From: Vibrio thalassae
GTDB taxonomy: Bacteria; Pseudomonadota; Gammaproteobacteria; Enterobacterales; Vibrionaceae
Assembly (NCBI RefSeq): GCF_900089835.1
Contig: NZ_OANU01000006.1
Coordinates: 1-50,392, forward strand
Reading direction: 5' to 3'
DNA: 50,392 nucleotides
Position 1 is the stretch's first letter. Each line of letters opens with the position of its first letter. Below, piece by piece: positions 25,508 through 34,300 of the stretch. Below the pieces are notes generated by a model. The model was not told the DNA's origin, searched no databases, and saw only the letters and a list, made by a program, of their open reading frames with translations. Position numbers and translations under genes: made by a program.

Positions 25508-25530
25508 TTACCGCAAAAAGGGCAGTGTTA
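25508..25530 (+). promoter_or_regulatory. Transfer-operon motif, copy 2
   Basis: ACCGCAAAAAGGGCAGT ends 67 nt before the ATG of the RAQPRD-like gene, exactly the spacing seen at the pilus operon. It lies in a gap of about 90 bases inside an otherwise closely packed operon, so it probably marks an internal transcription or control point. Confidence 0.6.
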
Positions 25531-25592
25531 GGTGGGTGGGTATTTTCCAATCTTGATTAAAAGGTTCAGAAGGCTCATTAGAATTGGCTCAC

Positions 25593-25895
25593 ATGATGAA
25601 ACAAATTGTACCCATTTTGACACTGATATTTGCTGCCTCACCGCAAGCTAGTGTGTGGGAAGAAAGAGAGTTGCTAGAACGCTACATCACACAACTCGAA
25701 ATATTGAATAAAACATTACTCGTTGATGCGCAAGACGCCGCCGATCCTCATCATCGAATTAAGCTCAACTACCAAGGCGTGCAAAGAGATGCGAACGAAA
25801 TAGTCAATAAGCTTCGTCATCATTTGAACACGCCACTGGAAGAATACCGAAGCCTAACGACTTCTATCAACACAGAAGAGGTCAATACACAATGA
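25593..25895 (+). CDS. RAQPRD-family conjugation protein
   Basis: A 100-residue exported protein: MMKQIVPILTLIFAASPQAS is a signal peptide, followed by a helical domain with ERELLERYITQLEILNKTL and a final LNTPLEEYR where the family has the RAQPRD box. The upstream in-frame TTG at 25584 is a less likely start. The family is a hallmark of PFGI-1/ICEHin1056-type transfer systems. Its stop overlaps the next start as ATGA. Confidence 0.7.
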   Translation: MMKQIVPILTLIFAASPQASVWEERELLERYITQLEILNKTLLVDAQDAADPHHRIKLNYQGVQRDANEIVNKLRHHLNTPLEEYRSLTTSINTEEVNTQ

Positions 25896-26233
25896 TGAGT
25901 AGGCCCCAAATGTCCACATTAGCCATTTTTTTACTACTTGTTCTGATCTCGGTCTCATTGAGCGCACAGGCGACGGTTCTGACACCCGATCCAAGTAATG
26001 TGACGCCAGAGCAAGCGTTTAATAACGTATTAGATAATAACTCTTGGTCAAATGTATCGACACTGATTAAGTCGGTGGCAGCAGCTGTAGCACTCATTTT
26101 TACAGCATGGTCACTACACGGTGTCTACGACGCCACACTGGTAAAACATCAGATAACGAACAAAGAAGGACTCATTTTGGCTGTTCGAATGCTCGTTATC
26201 ACTACGGCTTTTATTTCACTTCTCAGTATGTAA
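25892..26233 (+). CDS. MPF-G conjugation membrane protein, TIGR03758-like
   Basis: A 113-residue protein with an N-terminal signal or membrane helix (LAIFLLLVLISVSLSAQA) and two C-terminal hydrophobic segments (AAVALIFTAWSLHGVYD and MLVITTAFISLLSM). Size, topology and place between the RAQPRD and DUF2976-like genes fit the DUF3262 family. It may be a small pilin-like or pore subunit. Confidence 0.68.
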   Translation: MMSRPQMSTLAIFLLLVLISVSLSAQATVLTPDPSNVTPEQAFNNVLDNNSWSNVSTLIKSVAAAVALIFTAWSLHGVYDATLVKHQITNKEGLILAVRMLVITTAFISLLSM

Positions 26234-26249
26234 CAAGGAAAAGATACGA

Positions 26250-26582
26250 ATGAAAAAATACATCAATAGCGTGATAGCAACCGTCATGTTCTACGCGTCG
26301 AGTACGTACGCGGCCTTGCCCACGGCGGTAACGTCGACGAACGCAGACAAAGGCGACTACATCGCAATGGGTAGAGAGTTATCCAAGTCGGGGATCGAAC
26401 TCGTCGCACAGCTGATTGGGGCAGGCATACTGATTGCTGTTGCAGCCGCTGGTATTAAGTCGTTTTGGGATGTAAGAAAGGGCAAAGCAGAGTGGACCGA
26501 TCTTACTGGCGTTGTCGTCGGCGGTCTAGCTGTAGCGGCGTTTGGTCTAGTGCTCCTGACTCAAGCTGAAAAAATACTGTAA
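26250..26582 (+). CDS. MPF-G conjugation membrane protein, TIGR03745 / DUF2976-like
   Basis: A 110-residue product with a cleavable signal peptide (to about AYA) and two hydrophobic segments (GIELVAQLIGAGILIAVAAAG and GVVVGGLAVAAFGLVLLTQA) separated by a short basic loop. This is the architecture of conjugative pilins of the TraA/VirB2 type. Its place fits the Tfc10 gene, so it is the best candidate for the mating pilus subunit. AAGGA precedes the ATG. Confidence 0.72.
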   Translation: MKKYINSVIATVMFYASSTYAALPTAVTSTNADKGDYIAMGRELSKSGIELVAQLIGAGILIAVAAAGIKSFWDVRKGKAEWTDLTGVVVGGLAVAAFGLVLLTQAEKIL

Positions 26583-26602
26583 TCAGTCCAAGGTAGGTAA
26601 AA

Positions 26603-26983
26603 ATGATTGACGAAGAAGGCACTATACCAGTTGTTCTTGACTCGCTGGACTACGAAGCTCCAGCCATAGGTGGGTTAACCCATAAAGAAATGCTCGCTTT
26701 ATTTACTGCGGTTTTTGTCACTCTTGGACTGACCTTGACGCCTTTGTGCGCTTTATTTCTTGGCCACTTTGCTTTTGGGTTAATCATTGCTGTCGTTGTC
26801 GCCATTCTCTTAACGTCAATCGCATCGCATCGAGCTTACGTCATCAAGCAAGGGCGACCGAGTTACATGATGTGGGTAGATGTGAAGAGAAGGATTCAAT
26901 TCAAGGGCATTTGCGGTATTAAGCTGAATTTTGGCTTTGTCGAATCTACCTACTGGCACACCGGTTCACGCAATAAAGGTTAA
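26603..26983 (+). CDS. TraL/VirB3-like conjugation protein, TIGR03750 (DUF3487-like)
   Basis: A 126-residue protein. A short N-terminal region (DSLDYEAPAIGGLTHKEM) precedes two close membrane helices (near 35-75) and a C-terminal basic cytoplasmic tail (YVIKQGRPSYMMWVDVKRR). The N-terminal and tail patterns are those of the TIGR03750 family. By position it corresponds to VirB3/TraL, which helps dock the VirB4-type ATPase. Confidence 0.78.
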   Translation: MIDEEGTIPVVLDSLDYEAPAIGGLTHKEMLALFTAVFVTLGLTLTPLCALFLGHFAFGLIIAVVVAILLTSIASHRAYVIKQGRPSYMMWVDVKRRIQFKGICGIKLNFGFVESTYWHTGSRNKG

Positions 26984-26989
26984 ATATAA

Positions 26990-27637
26990 ATGGCATCGCT
27001 CAAACTGAATTTACCTAAGAAAATGACCAGCGCTCTGCATGAACATGCCAATCATGTAGTGTCACTACGTATAACGATTTTTCTTCTCAGTGTTGCACTA
27101 ATGCTCGCTATGGTGGCTCTAATACGTGCACCTGACTACATAACGCTTCGTATTCCACCTAACACCGCGAATGGCGTAGTGATGAACGTCAATGACATTC
27201 CAAAATCTCGCGTTCTCTCCGATACATCTTATCTATGGCTAGAGCTGAACACTTGGCTTAAGAACGGTAAACAAGATGCTGTCGCTAATCTACAAGCTTA
27301 CACCTATTACTTTGGTGACAGCTTCATCGAACAATTGGAACGTCAATACAAGGTTATGGACATCAAAGGTGAGCTGGATAGACGCAGACGTATCACATTG
27401 GTCCCAGGTACACTAAACGCAGTGGATAAGCGGGTCATTGAAGTAACTAAGAATCAATCATGGGTTGTCCTACTTGATGTGATCATCGAAGACTTCTATT
27501 TGAATGAACGAGTGCAACACGTAAAAGTTCGTTATCCGCTTGTTGTGGAGCGCATCGATACGAATTACGAAAAGAACCCACTAGGATTGATCATCACTGG
27601 GTTTGAAGGATCGCCTAAAATTATTTCGGAGCTATGA
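26990..27637 (+). CDS. TraE/VirB8-like conjugation protein, TIGR03746 (DUF2895-like)
   Basis: A 215-residue bitopic protein: one membrane helix near 28-45 (ITIFLLSVALMLAMVALI), then a periplasmic domain starting IRAPDYITLRIPPN. The domain includes YTYYFGDSFIEQLERQY, typical of the family. VirB8/TraE-type proteins are assembly factors of the inner-membrane complex. Its stop overlaps the next start as ATGA. Confidence 0.78.
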   Translation: MASLKLNLPKKMTSALHEHANHVVSLRITIFLLSVALMLAMVALIRAPDYITLRIPPNTANGVVMNVNDIPKSRVLSDTSYLWLELNTWLKNGKQDAVANLQAYTYYFGDSFIEQLERQYKVMDIKGELDRRRRITLVPGTLNAVDKRVIEVTKNQSWVVLLDVIIEDFYLNERVQHVKVRYPLVVERIDTNYEKNPLGLIITGFEGSPKIISEL

Positions 27638-28440
27638 TCGTGACGAAACTAATCAAAAAATGGATTGCTACGGTGGTCTTTGTGTTTAGCATGACCCAAG
27701 CAAGCGCTACTGAAGTATTAGTTTGGGACAAAAAACCGCTGTCTATTAGACTGGAGGTAAATCAAGAAAGACTTATCGAGTTTCCAGATAACATTTCTAT
27801 CGAGATTCCAAACAAGCTAAGGTCACGATTACGCGTTTCTGCCGCGGCTGGCGTTATGTACATAACACCGATTGCCGAGTTTCCAAAGACACGTATAGAT
27901 ATTCGATTAGCGTCAACGAATGAACTGATATTCGTGGATTTATTTGCGGTTGAGCCGACAGGCGAATTGTCTCAGGGTTCTGTCAAAGTGGTCACGATGA
28001 AAGAAGTGAAAAAGAAGCAAAAGGAAGACACTGATCTGATTGCTCAATCGACATCACTGACTATCAAAGACCTTATTCAACATGCTAGTCATGATTTCTA
28101 CGCACCATCAAGGCTTAAGGACAATTCAAAGCCTATCGTTGAGACTCGTATCAAGAGCAAACTGAACCTTGATTTGCTTTTTATGGGACGATCTGCCGCG
28201 TTGTTTGATTTGCAACCGATGAAGCAGTATCGAACATCCCGATACACATTGACCGCCATACTTGTAACGAACAGAACGGCAAAAAGACAACCAGTTATCT
28301 TTGCAGATATGTACCCATCATTCATTGCTGCATCTTCACAACATGCTAATGTCGGTCCTGCGGGGGGGCTAGCTCAATCTACTGTGCTGTACCTCGTGAC
28401 TGAGCGGCCGCTCAGCGAAGATAGCGTTTATGCGTTCTAG
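27634..28440 (+). CDS. TraK/VirB9-like conjugation protein, TIGR03749 (DUF3438-like)
   Basis: A 268-residue secreted protein with signal peptide (IATVVFVFSMTQASA). Beta-rich domains follow, beginning with VWDKKPLSIRLEVNQERLIEFPDN, the typical start of the TIGR03749 family and similar to TraK. It would form part of the outer-membrane core complex with the TraB- and TraV-like products downstream. The gene ends the first block. A gap of about 160 bases containing motif copy 3 follows. Confidence 0.78.
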   Translation: MIVTKLIKKWIATVVFVFSMTQASATEVLVWDKKPLSIRLEVNQERLIEFPDNISIEIPNKLRSRLRVSAAAGVMYITPIAEFPKTRIDIRLASTNELIFVDLFAVEPTGELSQGSVKVVTMKEVKKKQKEDTDLIAQSTSLTIKDLIQHASHDFYAPSRLKDNSKPIVETRIKSKLNLDLLFMGRSAALFDLQPMKQYRTSRYTLTAILVTNRTAKRQPVIFADMYPSFIAASSQHANVGPAGGLAQSTVLYLVTERPLSEDSVYAF

Positions 28441-28514
28441 CCTAAAACTGGACGTTTAGATTTCCTATTTTAATAGTTCTTGGGCCAGTCTCGGACATCT
28501 CTATTTATAACGTA

Positions 28515-28537
28515 TTACCGCAAAAAGGGCAGTTAAA
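28515..28537 (+). promoter_or_regulatory. Transfer-operon motif, copy 3
   Basis: ACCGCAAAAAGGGCAGT ends 66 nt before the ATG of the TraB-like gene. It is identical over 17 bases to copy 2. The bases that follow (GTTAAACGTGCTCG) can pair weakly with GGGCA, but there is no clear terminator here. Confidence 0.6.
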
Positions 28538-28598
28538 CGTGCTCGTTTTCCGTAAAGATACACTTAGAAGAGAGAGATGAATCGGAGTGTGAAAAGAA

Positions 28599-30053
28599 AT
28601 GAAAGTCAGCATAAATGTCGCGATCTCAGCCCTTGTTATCGTCGCAGGAGTATACATCGTTTTTCAAGACGATGAACCAACCATGTCTGTTGATGAGCAG
28701 CTCGAAAAAACAAAATCTGCTTTGGATAGCGAACTGGACCAAGGTGGTGACCCGCTGAGTAACACTAATAGCACGCTAAGAACTCTGGTTGCGCGAGACA
28801 TACAACGCAAAGACTCGATTTCAGCGCTAGAAACCCAGATCAAAACACTCCAAGACTCGTTAGATCGCGAACGTAGAAATAATGCTAGCAACAACAACGA
28901 TGATAAATACCACACATTGGAACAAAAATATCTCGGGTTGATGGGGGAGATAGAGGCTCTCAAAAATACACCACCACCATTTGAAGCGCCATCGCAGGTA
29001 CCAAAGAGTGTGGCTGGTGGCGCACCCATTATTGAACCCATTGAGACAAATGAAGGCACTGAAAATGTGTTGATCGAACAGTTCAAGCAACCGGCTAACC
29101 AATGGCTGAATGAGACCATTAGTGTAGAAGTCGAGCCAATATCATCAGCGACACAGGTCAGTAACGGCACATTTACTGTCGAACAAAAAGATGCAGTCAT
29201 CGTTATAAATGAAAAAACGGGGGCACAAGAAAGACAATATCCAACGCTTTTTTTGGCTGAAGGAAATAGCGCGTCTACTCCACTTGATGATTTTACTAAT
29301 ACCATCGATACAGAAAGTCAGAACGAGCAGTCTTTGGTTCCAATTTACACAGTGCCAGCCAACTCTACGTTATTTGGCAGCGTGGGTATGTCAGCTCTCT
29401 TAGGCCGTGTACCGATTAACAACGAAGTCTCAAATCCATTCCGATTCAAGGTGCTGGTGGGTAATGACAACCTCGCCACGAACGGTCTGTATATACCCAA
29501 TATCCAATCGATGGTAGCCAGTGGTGAAGCCTATGGTGACTTTACCCTAGAGTGCGTGCGCGGCAACTTGGACAAAATTACATTCACATTCAATGACGGC
29601 ACAGTGCGACAAATCATTGGTGAGGTAAACGAAAACAACATCCGAGAATCGCTCGGATGGATTTCCGATAAAGATGGTGTTCCTTGCATTCCTGGCCAAT
29701 ACATCACGAATTTTCCGTCATATATGGCTAAGCAGGCAGCGTTAACGGGTGCGTCAAGTTTTGCAGCTTCACTTGCCAATTCAGCCGTTACTACATCTAC
29801 TAACGCAGATGGTGTGACCGTTGAGGTTGTTCAAGACAGTCTTCAAAAAGCTGCAGGGGACGGTATCACCAATGGTACTGATGAGATTAGCAAATGGCAC
29901 GCAGAGAGACAGCAAAGCGCATTTGATGTTGTCTTTGTCGAAACAGGCACCCCTCTCGTTTTGAATATCGAACAGTCACTTCACATCGACTATGAATTGG
30001 ATGGCCGAAAACTCTATCATCAAGCGAATGCTGAGGAATACTTGCAATGGTAA
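28599..30053 (+). CDS. TraB/VirB10-like conjugation protein, TIGR03752-like
   Basis: A 484-residue protein with an N-terminal membrane helix (VAISALVIVAGVYIVFQ), a coiled-coil stretch at about 68-125 (ISALETQIKTLQDSLDRERR) and a Pro-rich linker. The C-terminal beta-barrel domain (VPANSTLFGSVGMSALLGRVP through IPGQYITNFPSYM) recalls the TraB/VirB10 domain that spans to the outer membrane. It would bridge inner and outer membranes in the mating pore. It starts 66 nt after motif copy 3 and overlaps the following lipoprotein gene. Confidence 0.82.
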   Translation: MKVSINVAISALVIVAGVYIVFQDDEPTMSVDEQLEKTKSALDSELDQGGDPLSNTNSTLRTLVARDIQRKDSISALETQIKTLQDSLDRERRNNASNNNDDKYHTLEQKYLGLMGEIEALKNTPPPFEAPSQVPKSVAGGAPIIEPIETNEGTENVLIEQFKQPANQWLNETISVEVEPISSATQVSNGTFTVEQKDAVIVINEKTGAQERQYPTLFLAEGNSASTPLDDFTNTIDTESQNEQSLVPIYTVPANSTLFGSVGMSALLGRVPINNEVSNPFRFKVLVGNDNLATNGLYIPNIQSMVASGEAYGDFTLECVRGNLDKITFTFNDGTVRQIIGEVNENNIRESLGWISDKDGVPCIPGQYITNFPSYMAKQAALTGASSFAASLANSAVTTSTNADGVTVEVVQDSLQKAAGDGITNGTDEISKWHAERQQSAFDVVFVETGTPLVLNIEQSLHIDYELDGRKLYHQANAEEYLQW

Positions 30054-30460
30054 CAATAAAAAAAGGGATCATGTGTGCCATGACAAGCGTGTTAATAGGC
30101 TGTGGTACTACCGTCAGCGAGAAAGAAGAGATCATTCCTACTTCTGATAAATCGATGAAAGAAATCTATGAAGAACACAGTACTTCGTCATCAACCGCGA
30201 ATACGTTAAGTAATCAAAAACTTGTAGTGAAGCGTCCCGCTACTTCTGAAGAAATGACAATTAACGTATATCAATACAATAATGTGGAAAAAAGGCCAAC
30301 GTTTAAGCGTTTACCTAATCCGACTCTCTATATCTATTTTGCACCATCGTTGTCGAAAGACGGCCGACTGCCCATTCCTGCTTGGATGACCGAGTTTCAG
30401 ATGTATGACAAGGACGAATACGCACTTCCCGGTGAGCTGAACATGGAGGCTACTCGATGA
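30047..30460 (+). CDS. TraV/VirB7-like conjugation lipoprotein, TIGR03751-like
   Basis: A 137-residue lipoprotein with lipobox VLIGC (Cys19). GAGGA upstream supports the ATG at 30047, which overlaps the end of the TraB-like gene. The C-terminal half contains RLPNPTLYIYFAPSLS and PIPAWMTEFQMYDKDEYALP, a pattern of the TIGR03751 family. It would anchor the core complex in the outer membrane. Its stop overlaps the ATPase start. Confidence 0.8.
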   Translation: MVTIKKGIMCAMTSVLIGCGTTVSEKEEIIPTSDKSMKEIYEEHSTSSSTANTLSNQKLVVKRPATSEEMTINVYQYNNVEKRPTFKRLPNPTLYIYFAPSLSKDGRLPIPAWMTEFQMYDKDEYALPGELNMEATR

Positions 30461-33309
30461 CTACATTACTTCGTAGAGTGATGAACATTAGCAAGGCGTT
30501 CAGCACCAAGTCATTGTACACTCAAGACGATTTGGACGAGCTCTATACTCTAAATATACCAAGCTTTTCATCTAAGCTGCCTTATAGTGGGTATGATGCG
30601 GAATCGGAAACCTTCATCTTAGAAGACCTTATCTCGCGCGCAAAAGTCTTTACCATCAGTCCGATAGCCACAGAGGGCCAAAGTGCCGACGTACTGGCAA
30701 GCAAACGAGATGCAATCGAAGATATTTATCGAAGTTTTGAAGAACGAGATATTAACGATGGTCAGTGGGTCATTCAAGAATTCACGTATGAGGATAACTC
30801 GGTAGAGCGGATCATAAATTTAATGCGTGATTCTGTAGAACCACATGCTCAGCAAACCAAGTTCACTGAATCTTACCTCAAATTAATGGAACGTCACTAT
30901 CGCACAATAGCCAAAGATGAAGGATTGTATGAAGATAAAGAGGTCACTCGTCGGCCATGGCGTTTTAAAACACCCCGCACAAAATTCATCATTTATCGAC
31001 GTCAAGGTGTATCAGATGTACGTAAATTCAATATAGGCAAACACTCGCCAGTCGATGAAATCAATGAGTTAGCCAAAGATCTCATTGTTAAGTTTGGTCA
31101 GGCTGACATTAAATGTGAAATCGATGACGACGTTGCTTTATTCGGTTGGTTATTCCGCTTCTTCAATCCGAATCCGGAACTCAATCTCTTTGAGTCTCGT
31201 GGTGAATACTACGACCGAATGTGCGATGTGGATGGCGATCTTCTCACAGGAGGCGCTCTGTGTGAAGCCTTGCTATCTGAGCAGCCCCGTTCAGATGTGG
31301 ACGATAACTGCTGGTACTTCAACAACGCACCGACGCGATTTTTACGTTTTGGTGGGCTTCGTAAGCAGCCACGGATAGGAGCGTTAACGGGAGAAGTAAA
31401 GCAAGGCGAGGGCAATGGACAAACAGCATTCTGTGCAATGGATAGCCTGCCAAGCAACTCTATTCTTTCTAAAACCACAGTCATCACGCCACAACCTGAT
31501 TTCAACAAGCGTTTTTCTAAGACCAAGAAGAGTGCGAATGGCACTAATGATGAGTCCAAGCGAGCAGCCATAAGTTTAGCCCAGCTGGATGGACTACTTA
31601 AACACGACTATAAAAAAGTTATGGTTACGATGGGCGTATACGTCCGAGGCCAAACACTCGATGAATTGAATGATAACCAACGCGTAGCAATATCAACGCT
31701 GAACAACAATAACATCATGGTTTATAAAGATGCCGTCGATGGTTTATCACTTGACTCATTCATCAACCACCTACCAATGAACTTCCGACCAGAGAAAGAC
31801 AAGGGCATGTACTTACGTTCCATGTGGGCTCAACATGCGGCCAACTTGTGCTTCGCCTTTGGTCGTGGTGAGGGCACAGGAAACCCGTGTTTCTCATTCT
31901 TCAACAGAGGTGGGGCACCCGTTCTTTTTGATCCGATTTCCAAAAAAGACAAAGCCAACAACAGTTTTGGATTCATCTCAGGACCGGCTGGATCTGGCAA
32001 GTCCGTCACGATAACTCAAATGGTCTATGCGATGATGGCAATGAAGCGGCCTCGAATGTTCGTCATTGAGTATGGTGATTCGTTTGCTATGGCGGCAGAG
32101 GATTGGAAGAAAAAAGGTCTAAACGTCAACTATCTGAAAGTAATGCCAAATAGCGCGCCTGCACTCGCACCGTTTGCCAATATTGATAAGATACTGGATA
32201 ACATTGCACTGGATGACAGTGATCTCATTCATGAATTCACCCAGAGTCTTGATGATAGCCAAGACTCGTTGAGCGAGGAAAAAGAGAACAGCGATAAGAA
32301 AGATTCGTCTCGTGAGGGCGACATCTTAGGAGAGCTAGAATTCATTCTAATGCTGATGATCACCGGTTCAGAAGATGCAGAATTGTCGCGATACAAGCGG
32401 GCAGATCGCGCCTTAGTTTGTCAAGCCTTGATCGAGACAGCCAAACGTCAACGGCGAAAGGGATTAGATGCGGGCAAGGGTAAAGCAGAACCTACTGTTG
32501 TATCCGATATCATTGAAACTCTCGAAAATTTCTCTAGGGACGAATCAAGAGATCTCAGTGATGAAAAACGTAACATGCTTAAAGACATGGCGCTGTCTTT
32601 GCACACTTTCACCAACGGCATTAACCATACATTATTTAACACTCCAGGTGATGCTTGGCCGGATGCTGACGTAACCATATTTAATCTTGGTCTACTGTCA
32701 CAAGATGCCAACGTCTCACAGTTGAACGTAGCATTTGTTTCCTTGATGCAGCACATCAATAACCTAGCTGAATCAACGCAGTTTGATGAGCGCGATATTG
32801 TGTCAATGACAGACGAAGCGCACTTGCTGTTAAACAACAACATGCTTGGTAAAGCTCTTACAAAGGTCGTAAAAACAGCACGTAAGCTCGGTCATATACC
32901 TTTCTTTGCTACTCAGGACTTAGCGGATTTGTCTGGGGAAACTAAGAAGATCTTGAATAACATCGAGTGGTTCTACTGCCTCAACTTTGGTTCAGAAGAA
33001 GCGCGTCTTGTTAAAGACATCAAGAACCTAACAGATGCGGATGTGAAACTGTTGGAGAGCACACGCAAACTCGATAGGTGTTACACAGAAGGGGTAGCGC
33101 TGACGAAGCGCCACCGAATTCTATTCAGAGTTAGTCCGCCATCTCTCATGCTGGCCGTTGCAATGACAGACAGTATCGAAAAAGCTGAGCGACGTCGATT
33201 GATGAAAGAAATGGGAATCACTGACGAACTTGAAGCGGTTTATGAAATGGCAAACAGAATGGATAAAGCTAGAGGCATTGAGGGGCGCTTAGCCTACGAG
33301 GATATATAA
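30457..33309 (+). CDS. TraC/VirB4-like conjugative transfer ATPase, TIGR03744-like
   Basis: This 950-residue protein would energise pilus and pore assembly at the inner membrane. The N-terminal half is a VirB4-type domain. The C-terminal ATPase domain has Walker A GPAGSGKSVT at about 509-518, Walker B with MTDEAHLLL near 788 and a following ATQDLADL sensor-type segment. A charged insertion of Asp/Ser/Glu (SQDSLSEEKENSDKKD) near 600-620 is likely a disordered loop. The length fits the TIGR03744 family. GGAGG with 7-base spacing supports the start. Confidence 0.9.
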   Translation: MTTLLRRVMNISKAFSTKSLYTQDDLDELYTLNIPSFSSKLPYSGYDAESETFILEDLISRAKVFTISPIATEGQSADVLASKRDAIEDIYRSFEERDINDGQWVIQEFTYEDNSVERIINLMRDSVEPHAQQTKFTESYLKLMERHYRTIAKDEGLYEDKEVTRRPWRFKTPRTKFIIYRRQGVSDVRKFNIGKHSPVDEINELAKDLIVKFGQADIKCEIDDDVALFGWLFRFFNPNPELNLFESRGEYYDRMCDVDGDLLTGGALCEALLSEQPRSDVDDNCWYFNNAPTRFLRFGGLRKQPRIGALTGEVKQGEGNGQTAFCAMDSLPSNSILSKTTVITPQPDFNKRFSKTKKSANGTNDESKRAAISLAQLDGLLKHDYKKVMVTMGVYVRGQTLDELNDNQRVAISTLNNNNIMVYKDAVDGLSLDSFINHLPMNFRPEKDKGMYLRSMWAQHAANLCFAFGRGEGTGNPCFSFFNRGGAPVLFDPISKKDKANNSFGFISGPAGSGKSVTITQMVYAMMAMKRPRMFVIEYGDSFAMAAEDWKKKGLNVNYLKVMPNSAPALAPFANIDKILDNIALDDSDLIHEFTQSLDDSQDSLSEEKENSDKKDSSREGDILGELEFILMLMITGSEDAELSRYKRADRALVCQALIETAKRQRRKGLDAGKGKAEPTVVSDIIETLENFSRDESRDLSDEKRNMLKDMALSLHTFTNGINHTLFNTPGDAWPDADVTIFNLGLLSQDANVSQLNVAFVSLMQHINNLAESTQFDERDIVSMTDEAHLLLNNNMLGKALTKVVKTARKLGHIPFFATQDLADLSGETKKILNNIEWFYCLNFGSEEARLVKDIKNLTDADVKLLESTRKLDRCYTEGVALTKRHRILFRVSPPSLMLAVAMTDSIEKAERRRLMKEMGITDELEAVYEMANRMDKARGIEGRLAYEDI

Positions 33310-33310
33310 C

Positions 33311-33832
33311 GTGAAGAAAATAGGATTATTCATAGGGCTAGTTACTCTTACTGGCGCTGTCGCCGCGAATGAGATTGTGGACTACTCTGCAACACCTTAC
33401 ATCAATAATCAGTATGTGGTGCTCAAGGACATCTTTAAGAATCTCAAAATCACTCAAAAGAATAATGGTGAGATCACCATTGTTATTCCAATGGATTACG
33501 GCTTCCAAACGGGAAAGTCTGCGCTTAAACGCCCTATGCAAGATCAGTTGGCGTTGTTTAGTCAGTTTCTCAACACCTACCCTGAAAGCACAATTCGCAT
33601 ATACGGTCACACAGACAACGTAGGCAGCGCAGCGAGTAACTTAAAGCTAGGTTTTTCACGAGCTCGCTCCGTTGAGAACGTACTGGTGTCCAATAATGTT
33701 CATCAATTTCGAATAACGACTCGGAGCGAGGGTGAAGAAGTACCAGCGTGTTCCAATAGTACGCCCAAGGGTAGAGAGTGCAATCGAAGAGTTGAAATGG
33801 TACTTCGAGTCGACAAACCACAGTTATTCTAA
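33311..33832 (+). CDS. OmpA-family peptidoglycan-binding protein
   Basis: A 173-residue exported protein with GTG start and signal peptide (KKIGLFIGLVTLTGAVAAN). The C-terminal 100 residues form an OmpA domain, with IRIYGHTDNVGSAASNLKLGFSRARSV and the closing NRRVEMV, which binds peptidoglycan diaminopimelate. It lies 1 base after the ATPase gene, so it is co-expressed with the mating pore. This gene is not part of the usual MPF-G order as I know it. It may tether the pore to the wall. Confidence 0.82.
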   Translation: MKKIGLFIGLVTLTGAVAANEIVDYSATPYINNQYVVLKDIFKNLKITQKNNGEITIVIPMDYGFQTGKSALKRPMQDQLALFSQFLNTYPESTIRIYGHTDNVGSAASNLKLGFSRARSVENVLVSNNVHQFRITTRSEGEEVPACSNSTPKGRECNRRVEMVLRVDKPQLF

Positions 33833-33841
33833 GCGGTAAAT

Positions 33842-34294
33842 ATGAGAAAACTTGTACTGCTCTTTTGGCTATTGATTCCAATCCCACTACACTCGGCTCC
33901 TATGTTGAGTTGGCCGGATAAAATCATATTGCTTACGACCACAGACAATAAGGCTTCGATTGGTGAAGAAAAGCGCGCTGCTAAAGGCGCAGCGTTTGAT
34001 TACTACTTTGTTGACCACAGCAAAAAAATCCTAAGCGGTTTTGAACAAGCCTTTCCCAAGAAGTTAATTAAAGAGCCAGAAGAAGTGCGAAATCAGTATA
34101 TTGCAAAACATTTTGCACCTCAGCTAAAAGCCTATACACCGGAGATAATGCGCTCTGAAATGGGAATTGGCCTTGTCAAACTCTTCCAGATTAAACGTGT
34201 ACCAGCGGTCATCATCAATGATAAGTACATTACTTATGGGTTGAGCGTAGAACAATCCGTAAACCGCTATATCAAAACTCGCCAAAGGAACTAG
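33842..34294 (+). CDS. MPF-G conjugation protein, TIGR03757 / DUF1525-like
   Basis: A 150-residue secreted protein with signal peptide (LLFWLLIPIPLHSA). The mature part has DYYFVDHSKKILSGFEQAFP and the segment FQIKRVPAVIINDKYITYGL, which looks like the cis-Pro end of a thioredoxin fold. No CxxC is present. DUF1525 proteins hold this position upstream of the TraU-like gene in PFGI-1-type systems, comparable with TrbC/TraW-like functions. Confidence 0.75.
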   Translation: MRKLVLLFWLLIPIPLHSAPMLSWPDKIILLTTTDNKASIGEEKRAAKGAAFDYYFVDHSKKILSGFEQAFPKKLIKEPEEVRNQYIAKHFAPQLKAYTPEIMRSEMGIGLVKLFQIKRVPAVIINDKYITYGLSVEQSVNRYIKTRQRN

Positions 34295-34300
34295 AGAAAA

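Noticed and set aside
25501..25592. Motif copy 2 as part of a terminator
   Set aside because: The similar sequence at 21957 is a terminator arm, but here no complementary right arm or T run follows, so it is kept as a separate motif.
28664..29305. 213-codon reverse-strand ORF opposite the TraB-like gene
   Set aside because: Low-complexity Ser-rich product with no ribosome site, wholly inside a well-supported gene on the other strand.
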